Part shown: positions 1-7,945 of the stretch, one piece after another | Layout: each line of letters opens with the position of its first letter | Position numbering within the stretch: position 1 is the first letter of the stretch | Source: Prorocentrum cordatum | Lineage: Eukaryota; Sar; Dinophyceae; Prorocentrales; Prorocentraceae | DNA: 64,000 nucleotides | Assembly (NCBI GenBank): GCA_963575745.1 | Contig: CAUYUJ010014256.1 | Coordinates: 60,001-124,000, forward strand | Direction of reading: 5' to 3' | The notes under the pieces: generated by a model | The model's input: the letters and a program-made list of their open reading frames with translations, nothing else | Database searches by the model: none | What the model was told of the DNA's origin: nothing | Translations under genes and position numbers: made by a program

Positions 1-89
1 TAGTTTCAATGATACTATAATCGGGCGTTTGTGTGGTAGATATAAGGGCATCTCAGAAGCATGAGGTCTGTAGTAGTAGTAGTAGTAGT

Positions 90-127
<38 letters not shown>

Positions 128-156
128 TAGTAGTAGTAATAGTAGTAGTAGTAGTC

Positions 157-209
<53 letters not shown>

Positions 210-294
210 CGTCGTGGTAGTAGTCGTAGTAGTAGTAGTAGCATCAGCAGTAGTTTCAATGATACTATTATCGGGCTTTGTGTGGTAGATATAA
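1..294. repeat. GTA microsatellite bracketed by 45-bp direct repeats
   Basis: Bases 1-45 and 251-294 are the same sequence (TAGTTTCAATGATACTAT at the start, GGTAGATATAA at the end) apart from one substitution and one deleted base. Between them lies a GTA/GCA trinucleotide tract (about 69-250) with a few CGT and GAA interruptions. The window probably opens inside a larger tandem array whose unit is the 45-bp box plus a GTA tract. No gene is supported; the open frames here are homopolymeric repeat translations. Confidence 0.85.
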
Positions 295-851
295 TAGCCA
301 GACCCACCACCATTCCCTCCCCCCTTCCGCCCAATGTCGAAACGCAGAATAAGAAAACGCCCACCAGGGGCCATCGTGTTGCACCAGGACCGTCAAATAA
401 CGATCCACTGTGAAAAACCTGTACGGGGGAATGGGTCCATACCTCAAGGGGGCCACTTCGTGAAAAAAACGTGACGCCTCTTTGGCTCTCCTTCGAGGCC
501 CTCGTCGCCACCGCTGGGTTCTCCTCGAAGTTCTGGTCGAGACGCACCCCAGGAGAATTCTGGGGAGCTGCGGTATCGGTACTTTGTTGGAGGCTTGGTC
601 GCAAGTCCTGCATGTGGGGGAGTTCAGCACCGGCGCTGACATATCCGTGGTCGAAGCCTGACCAGGCACGTTCCCGTTGAAGCCCGCCTAATCCAACTTA
701 GTCCCAGGCTGTAATCTATGCTCTGGAGCCATCTGCGCCTCCCGGGGAAAGCCGAAGTCACCCTTGAGCCAGGTTCACTTGGTAGCCCGTCCTCGTTCAC
801 ACGACGACCTCCCAGGAGTTGCTTCCTCGGGGAGGGGGGGAGGGACGAGCG
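295..851. other. intergenic, no gene seen
   Basis: I see no gene. A short string near 383-402 (ACCAGGACCGTCAAATAAC) recurs near 58,617-58,634, and 491-585 is a dispersed repeat annotated separately. The rest is unique within the window as far as I can read. Confidence 0.5.
491..585 (+). repeat. dispersed repeat H, copy 1
   Basis: This block matches 55,470-55,565 in the same orientation. Shared landmarks in order are GGCCCTCGTCGCCAC, TCGAAGTTCTGGTC, GCACCC and GGTATCGGTA. The similarity is at nucleotide level with scattered changes. I do not recognise the family. Confidence 0.6.
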
Positions 852-952
852 GACGATGTTCGACGATTTTTGTTGAATAAAGAGAAAATATAAATTTTGG
901 TTGTATTTCTTTGTCGTCCCAAATCCGTCTGTAGGAGGACATGCCCGATCTA
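852..952 (+). mobile_element. MITE family A, copy 6 (5' end lost)
   Basis: The right terminal inverted repeat is clear at about 914-952, with the family landmarks CAAATCC, CTGTAGGAGGACATG and CCCGAT. It follows an AT-rich interior starting near 865, which also keeps a TTCGACGA motif of the inner left arm. The outer left arm is not recognisable, so this copy is truncated. It directly abuts the K1 element. Confidence 0.6.
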
Positions 953-957
953 TCTCT

Positions 958-1186
958 AGGCCTCCTAGATAGGGTCCGAGTAGAGGGTGTCGGAGTATCG
1001 CGCCGCATCGCAGATGCATCGGCAATGCGGCTCGATGCGGAGCTCGATGTTCTCCACGCCGACGTCGCCGATGCGTCGCCGACGTCGGCGATGCATCGCC
1101 AATACATCGGCGATGCGTCGCCGATACGTTAGCGATGCGGCGCGATGATCCGACCCCTTCTACTCGGAACCCATCTAGGAGGCGTC
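958..1186. mobile_element. K-family inverted-repeat element, copy 1
   Basis: The two ends are long inverted repeats of about 50 bp. The left arm begins GGCCTCCTAGATAGGGTCCG and runs to CGCGCCGCATCGC. The right arm is its near-complement, from GCGATGCGGCGCGATGATCC to ATCTAGGAGGCG. The centre consists of short repeats of the type CGATGCATCGCC. No coding capacity is visible, so this would be a non-autonomous DNA-transposon-like element. Other copies lie at 1.7, 7.5, 21.4, 50.1 and 58.2 kb. Confidence 0.75.
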
Positions 1187-1676
1187 TAAAGGGTCGATGA
1201 TTCTCATGATGTTCGTTGTCTTCCCAATGTGGGCTTACCTCGTTTAGCTCCGCCGATCGCCTGCAGCATGTGGCCTTCTCCTTACGCCGCCTGCGTCGTG
1301 CTGAAGGGCTTTGGTTGCAAGCACACGTTGACGCTAACACATGTTCTGAGGATCGTTGAAAGGTCAGCGGGTTTGGAGATGCTATGTTTCTTGGAGAACA
1401 AACAGTGCCAGAAACACATAATCTCGGAGGTTCGTGCGGACCGCCGATTTGTTATGTTGTTCCCCCAGTGCCACCTCCCGCTACCTTCTTAGTCTGGGCC
1501 AGGACGAGGATAAGTCCGTTCCAGATCCTTACGGAACGCTGTCAAAGCACCCCGGAACATTCTGAGAAGTCGGCGCCCGAGACAGTTTCCAGAGAGCCCA
1601 GGTCCCAGAGGTTCTCGATGGATCCTCACCCGATTTGATCATTGTCCAGGCTTCGTTTAAATCTCCCCGCCCCTCC
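1187..1676. other. intergenic with dispersed repeat L, copy 1
   Basis: No gene is recognised. About 1,498-1,660 matches 52,661-52,825 in the same orientation. Shared landmarks are CCAGGACG, ATAAGTCCGTTCCAGA, GCGCCCGAGACA and CGCCCGATT/ACCCGATTTGAT. The predicted peptides of the two copies also resemble one another (a KSVP...TLS...GARD pattern), so the ancestor may have been coding. The family is unknown to me. Confidence 0.5.
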
Positions 1677-1911
1677 CTACCTCTGGGTCTCCCAGATGGG
1701 GTCGGAGTGGATGGGGTTGTCAGGATTTCGCCGCATCGCCAATGAGTCGGCGATGCGGCTCGATGTGGGGTCCGATTTTCTTTCAGCCGACGTCGCGGAT
1801 GCGTCGCCGTCGTCGGCGATACATCGCCATTGCATCGGCGATGTGTTGGCGATGCGGCGCGATCCTCCGACCCCATCTACGCGCACCCAATCGAGGAGAC
1901 TCGGCCACGCG
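1677..1911. mobile_element. K-family inverted-repeat element, copy 2
   Basis: The left end carries CAGATGGGGTCGGAG and CGCCGCATCGCC. The right end carries GGCGATGCGGCGCGATCC followed by TCCGACCCCATCT, its inverted complement. An insertion of about 15 bp (GGATGGGGTTGTCAG) lies in the left arm relative to other copies. There is no coding content. Confidence 0.7.
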
Positions 1912-1939
1912 CAGAGGGGGTTAGGGGTAGGGGGTAGGT

Positions 1940-2031
1940 TTCTTAGAAGCACTCCTGGTTCTTAGAAGGTGCGTGCCTTCTCCATATAGTTAAGGCCAGG
2001 GCCTTCTAAGAAGCAGCCCCCCTTCTCAGAA
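1940..2031. repeat. hairpin repeat E, copy 1
   Basis: The sequence AGAAGGTGCGTGCCTT is followed after a short loop by GGCCAGGGCCTTCT and AGAAGCAGCC. It can fold into an imperfect stem. Related copies lie at 5,103-5,192, 7,323-7,401 and 58,410-58,475, several of them near K-family elements. Confidence 0.6.
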
Positions 2032-2033
2032 TC

Positions 2034-2211
2034 CGAGGCGGGGATTTATACATGTCCACCGCCTGGAGGACCGATTTTCGGAGACCTCGAGAAGTGGTGG
2101 ATATGGATATATTTGGGCCCCCAGAGGCCAAAATGTATCAATGTACACCGCCCGCTGGGGCACCAGGCCGTCGGTTCCCAGGCGGTGGATATGGATAGAT
2201 CCCCGCCTCGC
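2034..2211. mobile_element. foldback element P, about 178 bp
   Basis: The two ends are inverted repeats of about 42 bp. The left arm reads CCGAGGCGGGGATTTATACA and continues to CCACCGCCTGG. The right arm, read in reverse complement, begins GCGAGGCGGGGATCTATCC and also continues to CCACCGCCTGG. The centre contains a second, smaller palindrome around TGGGCCCCCAGAGGCC. No coding content is visible and I see only this one copy. Confidence 0.6.
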
Positions 2212-2859
2212 ACAGAAGCCCTCCCCCCTCCCCCTGCCCCCCTGTGCGCGCCGCCGAGAGACCTCTGCTGCCCGCCTCCGGCACGAGGATGTCGTCCGCG
2301 GTGCCGCTCCTGGGGTGGCTCGCGATGGCGAGGCTGGCTCCGCTGGCGCTCCCGCCTGCGCCCGCCCCTCCGCTCCACCGCGGGCCGGCTGCCGCTCCGG
2401 GGGGGGGCGCCCTCCTCCTTCCCCCTGCTGATCCTCCTCATCCTCCCTCTTCCTCCCTCCTCCTACCTCCTGCTGCTCCTTCTCCTCCTCCTTCCTCCGC
2501 CTTCCTCCTTCCTCCTCCTCCTCTTCTTCCTCCTCCTTCCTCCTCCTCCTCCTCCTCCTCCTCCTCCTCCTCCTCTCCTCCCCCCCTCTTTCCTCCCCTC
2601 TGCTCTCTTTCCTCCTTCCTGCTTCTCCTCCTCCTCCTGCTCCTCCCTCCACCTCCCTCCTCCTCCTCCTCCTCCTCCTCATCCTAATCTCCTCCTCCTC
2701 CTTCTCCTCGTCGTCCTCCTCCTCCATGATCCTCACCCCCCTCCCCTCCCATGATGATCCTCCTGCACCTCCTTCGGAACTGAGCGGCGGAGAAAGTCGA
2801 ACAACACATCTACTCTGACGAAAAGACCCCACATGAAAATCCTTTCGGCGAATTTGGAA
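2212..2859. repeat. GC-rich spacer and (TCC)n pyrimidine tract
   Basis: About 2,212-2,411 is GC-rich unique sequence with no recognisable gene. About 2,412-2,735 is an almost pure pyrimidine tract built on TCC with TTCC and TGC interruptions. Long open frames on both strands are repeat translations. Confidence 0.8.
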
Positions 2860-3244
2860 ATAACCTTCACTGTCGTGCGGGCGCCATAGGGAAAGGGGCT
2901 CCCGCCTGAGACTTCCTCAACGTTCACTCACAGACGAGCCTCCCGCTTGAGACGTCCTCCAAAGTCAGGCCTCGGAGACCCAAAAGTGACGGCAGGTACA
3001 GGTTCGAGGATGACCCGTTCGGATTAGAAGCATGAAGTGCGAATCCCATGGGAGGGGGTTCCCGCCTAAGACTTCCCCGCAATTCACTCACAGACGGTAC
3101 ACCCGCTCGAGACTGCCTCCATATTCTAGCTAGGGTGTGAGTGATGACGAAGTGATGAGTGAGCGAGTGATGTTGATGAGTGGTGATGTTGCTGATGATG
3201 ATGATGATGATGATGATGGTGATGATAATGATGAGGACGATCGA

Positions 3245-3293
<49 letters not shown>

Positions 3294-3660
3294 GGAGGAG
3301 GAGGAGGAGGAGGAGGAGGAGGATGTGGTGGTGGTGTGTTCCTGCGCGGGGTGTCCAGAGACAATGATGCTGAGTGATGATTGAGAGTGTGTGCCTGATG
3401 TGCGACTGGGTATGATGATAGCCGTGGTGGTGATGCCGATGATGACGACGATCGATGGCTGATGGTAATGGTGATCGATGGTGAGCGACTGAGTATGATG
3501 ATGGTGATGATGATGATGATGATGACCGATGGTGATGAATCAACGATGACGGGGTGAATGTGTGAGTGAGGCGGAGAGTGGGAGGGAGGTTCATGCGCGG
3601 AGGGTGCCCAAAGAAAACAAGAACCCCATGCTGGATGTGGGGAACAACGCATGCATAGAT
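2860..3660 (-). repeat. satellite units plus GAT tract (N1, inverted match to 52.9-53.3 kb)
   Basis: The reverse complement of this segment matches about 52,925-53,300. At 3,008-3,110 the order GAGGAT, CCCGTTCGGATTA, CCCATGGGAGGGGG, AAGACTTCCC, CACTCACAGACGG corresponds to units of the 53-kb array. At 3,560-3,640 GTGAGTGAGGCGGAGAG, GAGGGTGCCCAAAG and AAAACAAGAACCCCA match the complement of 52,970-53,030. The GAT microsatellite in the middle has its counterpart at 53,035-53,125. A composite repeat was therefore duplicated as a unit. Confidence 0.65.
3190..3545. repeat. (GAT)n/(GAG)n microsatellite
   Basis: The purest part is at 3,193-3,322, where GAT repeats pass into GAG repeats. A degenerate TGATGATGG-type tail reaches about 3,545. 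No gene is supported. Confidence 0.9.
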
Positions 3661-3755
3661 CTGCTCCGAGATCGGTGCCCCCTCTGGCGAGGCGCCTCCG
3701 GCGCCAGGGCGGGGGGCGCAGCGCCGATCCGAGACGCAGACGTGGGCCTCCGCAG
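3655..3755. repeat. foldback element M, copy 1
   Basis: CTCCGAGATCGGTGCCCCC at the left pairs with the complement of GGGGGGCGCAGCGCCGATCC at the right, around a core with GGCGCCTCCGGCGCCAGG. The GC-rich CTGGCG/CGCCAG core recalls the elements at 4,249-4,437 and 50,365-50,490. No coding content. Confidence 0.55.
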
Positions 3756-4248
3756 GTTTGCCCATCGGTCGTTGAAAGTAGGTATTTTGGGAGTCCCAGA
3801 TGCCAATCTACTTTGAGCGTTTTCCTGCTTCAGTCATCGAGTGGCTTTACCTTTTCCGTCCTCTCGATGGGGCGTGCGGTCACCCAATCTATGTTCAACG
3901 CCTTCCTACTTCATGGTTCTACCTACTTCTTCCGACCGATGGGTATGCTCACGCCGTTCTTGCTCCTAGGGAAGCAGACGTACAGTAGGTCCGCGTCGTG
4001 TCGACCTGCGGCGAACCCGCGCCGCTGGCGTTCAACGTTGAATGCCGTTGGCGGCCCAGAGTCGGTCGATGCTGAACGATCTGGCGTTTCCGAAACGGCC
4101 GCTCGTTCAAAGTTGAACGAGCCCCGCGGTGTCAGGAACCAGCGCTGGGGTCGACACGACAGGAACCTGCCGTACGTGCACATGGAGTTCCAATGGGTTC
4201 GAGAGTGCGCGTTGCGCGAATATTCATAATGCCCAGAAGAATCCCAGA
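3756..4248. other. intergenic, no gene seen
   Basis: Low-copy sequence of balanced composition with repeated GTTGAACG/CGTTCAAC-type words around 4,030-4,130. I find no protein similarity I recognise in either strand. Confidence 0.45.
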
Positions 4249-4437
4249 AGAAGAAGGAGCAGAAACACGTCATAAACATTAGCTCTTGGCGCTCCGCGCG
4301 GACTTCTTGGGTCCGCGTCAGGGCCCCCCTGGCGGCGCCTTCGGCGCCGCCCCTGGCGCGCTCCGCCCGCCAGGGAGGGGGGTCCAGCGAAGATCCACGC
4401 GGAGCGCCAAAAGTTTATGTCGATGCCTCTTCTTCTA
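4249..4437. mobile_element. foldback element M, copy 2
   Basis: The inverted ends begin GAAGAAGGAGCAGAAACACG on the left and, in reverse complement, GAAGAAGAGGCATCGACATA on the right. An inner stem, TTGGCGCTCCGCG against CGCGGAGCGCCAA, is perfect over 13 bp. The loop contains GGCGCCGCCCCTGGCGCG, a word shared with the element at 50.4 kb. It would fold into a long hairpin and has no coding content. Confidence 0.65.
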
Positions 4438-5100
4438 ATAATGTAGCGCGTGGCGGGCCTCGCGGACCGGGAGTCCGTATTCATGTGAGCGCGTTTTTTT
4501 TTGCGTGGCCCCCCTGAGATTTTTCTCGTCTTGGTCTTGCGGGAAAGAAGGTATTTCTCGCCTTCTCTGTTTCGCCCCTTGAGATCTTTCTCGCCTTCTC
4601 TTTCTCGCCTTGAGATCTTTCTCGCCTTACGACGGCCGGTTCTTGGTAACGTTCGGCCTCCTGGGGCCCCTGCCCCGGGCCACGGGGCTGCCAGCGAGCG
4701 GTTCGGGTGGATCGCCAGGCACGTTGAGGGGTCCGGACCTCTGGGGAGCCACGCTGCGGACAAGTCGCGATGTTGGGGTTCTGGGTGTTGCTAACGCGTG
4801 TCGTCCTCGTCGCCCCCTCCCACGGACTTTCTCCTTCTTCCTCTCCCCTGGCGGCTCGGACTGAGCCCACTTGAGGGTAAGCCTTGTCCGAGCGGTCCTC
4901 TTTCGTCTCCTGCCGGGGTGTACTGAGGTCTCTTGCAAAGCAGGGTTGAACTCGGCTCGAGCAGCCTTTGTTCATACACTTGCCATTGCTGGAGGATCAC
5001 GCGGGTGAGCAACAAACCCCTCCTCCACCTCTCCTTTCCCGTCTCTCCCTCGTCTTCTTGGCCATGCGCATAGGAGAATAGGGGGAGGGGAGAAGGCGTC
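4438..5100. other. intergenic with short CT-rich direct repeats
   Basis: A 20-bp string, CTTGAGATCTTTCTCGCCTT, occurs twice near 4,578 and 4,608. The rest (4,640-5,100) shows GGCCTCCTGGGGCCC-type words shared with 21.4 kb. No gene is recognised. Confidence 0.45.
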
Positions 5101-5102
5101 GT

Positions 5103-5192
5103 AGAAGCACCCCTTCTTCTTAGAAGGCGCGGGCCTTGTCTGTAGTCTGGCGCTTTCTAAGATGCAGCCTCTTTCTAAGAAGCCTTATATCC
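5103..5192. repeat. hairpin repeat E, copy 2
   Basis: AGAAGGCGCGGGCCTT, then a short spacer with TCTGTAGTC, then GGCGCTTTCTAAGATGCAGCC. Same organisation as copy 1. Confidence 0.55.
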
Positions 5193-6208
5193 TCCTCATA
5201 CCCTTTTGTGTGCGCCGCCAAGCTCCTCTGCCCCGCGCCTTCCCAATCGGCCTGATTTTCCATGCTCTAGCCTTTCTGCGGCTGACTTGCCACCTCCAGC
5301 CCGGCCCCGTCCTGTTCTTCCACCCCCTCCCCCAAACATACTGCGTATCCTACCCTCTCCTGTTGCCTCCTCAGTCGTTGTCGCATCAGGTTACTGTTCT
5401 ACCTTCTCATCGTTTTGTGGGTTATCCTGTGTTCCATTCCTGTTCATCCTGTGCCCCTCATGCTCCTCTTCTTACCCTCCTCCCGCTTCATCCTCGTATT
5501 CCTCATTATCGTCCGCCGCATCCTCATCCCTCCCTCGCTGCTTTCTTCCTCTCCTTGCTGCTTGATGTTTCATTTGTTCCTCTTCCGCCTCCAGTTCTGA
5601 CGTTCCCGAGCGAAGAGGGAAGACAGTTACGCGATCACCTTACTGTAACAGTACCTCGAGGTCATATCTAAACATTTAGTTGTTCTTCGTCCGCTTGTCT
5701 TTCTTTTTGTGTCCATCTCGTCCTGTTTATTCCTTGAAAGCGTTTCGCTAGAGGGGTCTCATAGTGCCCAGTCAAGAGGACAACGTAATAATTCTACAGG
5801 GTGGGCGGGGAGCCCTAGACCGCCCTGTCAGGCATTTGTGTCGCACGAGTCTGCTTCATGATTCATTCAAGGATCGTGTTCTGGCCTCAATGCTGGTTCG
5901 GTGTTTGGTCAGTATGGCTAATTAAACAGAGGGGGTTAGGGGTGGGAGCGAACATACGGTAAGGTGAACATGACCATGTGTTTCTTGGAAATGCCTACAG
6001 GTACATACTAATGCACGTTTCCACTAGCCGACCTCCAACTCTTCGACCCGCCTCTTCACCGTTGCTGCTATTTGGATGCTTTGCCGGGGTAAGTCTGCTC
6101 ATGGTTCCACCTCCCCTTTCTGCGCGACGACCGCCAGGAGGCGACTGCTCTGGTCCGTTGGGCAATAAGGGGTCCATGGTCGGACACGTAGCTCCTTCCA
6201 GGCTCATC
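5193..6208. other. intergenic, pyrimidine-rich then mixed, no gene seen
   Basis: From 5,200 to 5,600 the plus strand is C/T-rich with no periodicity. From 5,600 to 6,208 the composition is mixed. I found no recognisable coding region or element. Confidence 0.5.
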
Positions 6209-6218
6209 CAGTCGAGTG

Positions 6219-6366
6219 TTAAGTCCTGCGCGTCCCTCTTTAGGAGGAAATTTCAAACATATTCAAAACATAGTATTGGTTCGTGATTATTTTCTTGCTT
6301 GTGAATGGTATGTAGTATGTTTGATGCTTCGTCCAACATCCCCCTGTAGGGGCACATGCCCGACCT
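6219..6366 (+). mobile_element. MITE family A, copy 1, with 10-bp target duplication
   Basis: The 148-bp element has inverted ends: left TTAAGTCCTGCGCGTCCCTC then TTTAGGAGGAAATTTC, right CCAACATCCCCCTGTAGGGG then CACATGCCCGACCT. The interior is AT-rich and non-coding. The ten bases CAGTCGAGTG occur immediately before it (6,209-6,218) and immediately after it (6,367-6,376). A perfect 10-bp duplication of this kind is typical of Mutator-like transposition (9-11 bp), so this is probably a non-autonomous Mutator-like element. That class assignment rests on duplication length only. Confidence 0.8.
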
Positions 6367-6564
6367 CAGTCGAGTGGTCCCTCGCTCAGGCTTATTGGCC
6401 CTTGGTCGATCTCGGGAATGCCTCCCAGGAGCTGCTCTCCTTGGCCACGCGCGCAACGGGGGCAAGGGGTATAGGGAGGAAGGCTATTTGGAAGCGACCC
6501 TGCTTCTCAGCTTGCCTGCGATGTCGAGCTGTGGGGGGATATGGGATCTATGTACGTACGCACA

Positions 6565-7225
6565 TCCAACTGAGGCGCCCATATCTCCAACTCTGGCTCA
6601 CCACTTCCGACTCCAGCTCCCATCTTTCCGAACACGGCCCCCATTTTTGTCTCCGAATCCAGCGCTCATTTGACCGACTCTGGTTCTCAACTTTCCGACT
6701 GCAGCGCCCGTCTCTCCAACCCCAGCTCACAATTTTCCGATTCCATTTCCCATCTCTCCGATTCCGGCCCAATTTTCCGAGCCCAGTTCCGATCTTTCCG
6801 ACTTCGGCTCCCAATATTCTCCAGCTCCCAACTTTCCGACTCTGGCGCCCGTCTACCCGACTTTGGTTCCCAGTTTTTCGATTCCAGTTCCCATCTCTCC
6901 GATTGGCACCCGAATTTCCGACTCCAGTTTCTATTTCTCCGACTCTTCTGGCTCCCATCCGACTCCAGCTCCCATCTATCCGATTCCGGTTTCAAGCTCT
7001 CCGTTTCAGGTTCCCAATTTTCCGACTCCGATTCCCATCTTTCCGACCCCAGCTCCCATCTCTCCGAGTCCAGCTCCCAATTGTCCGACGCCGACGCCTG
7101 TCTCTCCGATTCCAGCTCCCGGTTGTCCGACTCGGGCTGCCAATTTTCCAAATCCAGCGCGTGTCATTCTGACTCCAGCTCCCAAGTTTCCGACTCCAGC
7201 TCCCTGTGTTCCGACTTCGACCGAG
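6565..7225 (+). repeat. 21-bp minisatellite, about 30 diverged copies
   Basis: The consensus is close to CCGACTCCAGCTCCCATCTT repeated every 21 bp. The unit is a multiple of three and rarely contains a stop, so several frames on both strands stay open and yield heptapeptide repeats (LSDSSSH-like, FPTPAPI-like, SESENWE-like on the other strand). No frame is clearly favoured by the substitution pattern I can see. I treat it as a minisatellite, not a gene; a Ser-rich repeat protein cannot be excluded. Confidence 0.75.
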
Positions 7226-7322
7226 TTCCGATGTCAGAATTGAGGCGGCCCGGCGCACCCGCCGTTCCTTACACGGCATGCCCTCTGGGCGATATCGGCG
7301 ACGCTCCGCTCCGCTCCGCCCC

Positions 7323-7401
7323 TGCTTCTCTGAAGGCGCGTGCCTTACCTGTAGATGTAGAGCCAGCGCCTTCTGAGAAGCAGCCCCCACCTGAGAAGCC
7401 T
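7323..7401. repeat. hairpin repeat E, copy 3
   Basis: GAAGGCGCGTGCCTT, loop TACCTGTAGATGTAG, then AGCCAGCGCCTTCTGAGAAG and CAGCC. This is the cleanest copy of the hairpin. Confidence 0.6.
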
Positions 7402-7470
7402 CCTCTTCCTTCTCCTCCTTTGCCCCTGTCCGAGCTGCCAATGCCGATCTTCGATTTCCCCTTAGATCCC

Positions 7471-7537
7471 ACTACAGGCCTCCCAGGTGGGGTCCGCTTG
7501 GGTGGGGTCGGAGGGTCGCGCCGCAACGCCGATCATC
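7471..7537 (+). mobile_element. K-family element, left half only
   Basis: AGGCCTCCCAGGTGGGGTCC, then GGTGGGGTCGGAGGGTCGCG and CCGCAACGCCGAT, is the left arm of the K family. The sequence diverges after 7,537 and no right arm follows. Confidence 0.6.
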
Positions 7538-7607
7538 AACGATGTGCCTTCCAAAAAGCAGCCTCCTTCCAAGAAGCCTCCCTCCCTTCCCCTCATTACC
7601 ACCCGGT

Positions 7608-7836
7608 GCGCTCCTCCTCCTCCTCCTCTTCCTCTTCCTCCTGCCTCCTCCTCCTCCTCCTCTTCCTCTTCCTCCTCCTCCTCCTCCTCCTCCCCCTCCT
7701 CCTCCTCCTCATCCCTCCTCCTCAACCTCCTCTTCCTCCTCCTCGTTCCACCTCCCCCTCCTCCTCCTCCTCCTCCTCCTTCTCCTCCTCCTCCTCCTCC
7801 TCCTTCTCCACCCCCTTTTCCTCCTCCTCCTCCTTT
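7608..7836. repeat. (TCC)n tract at the 3' flank of LINE1
   Basis: Nearly pure TCC repeats on the plus strand (GGA on the minus strand) with a few CAT and CCC interruptions. It directly abuts the 3' end of the minus-strand LINE1. Confidence 0.9.
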
Positions 7837-7945
7837 CAGCCTTTCAGCCTTTAAACTACATGATCCCACGGTGTAAGACCAGCAGCAGAGAGCGAGAGCG
7901 AAGCGGGACAGAGTGGGTAACAAAACTTGGGCAAACACAGCAACC

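Noticed and set aside
61-613. Overlapping open frames of poly-Ser, poly-Val, poly-Thr and poly-Leu
   Set aside because: They are translations of the GTA microsatellite in different frames and on both strands.
6670-7854. 394-residue Ser-rich protein with (LSDSSSH)n
   Set aside because: The unit is 21 bp, other frames are equally open, and the frame runs on into a TCC microsatellite. Kept only as a finding to test.
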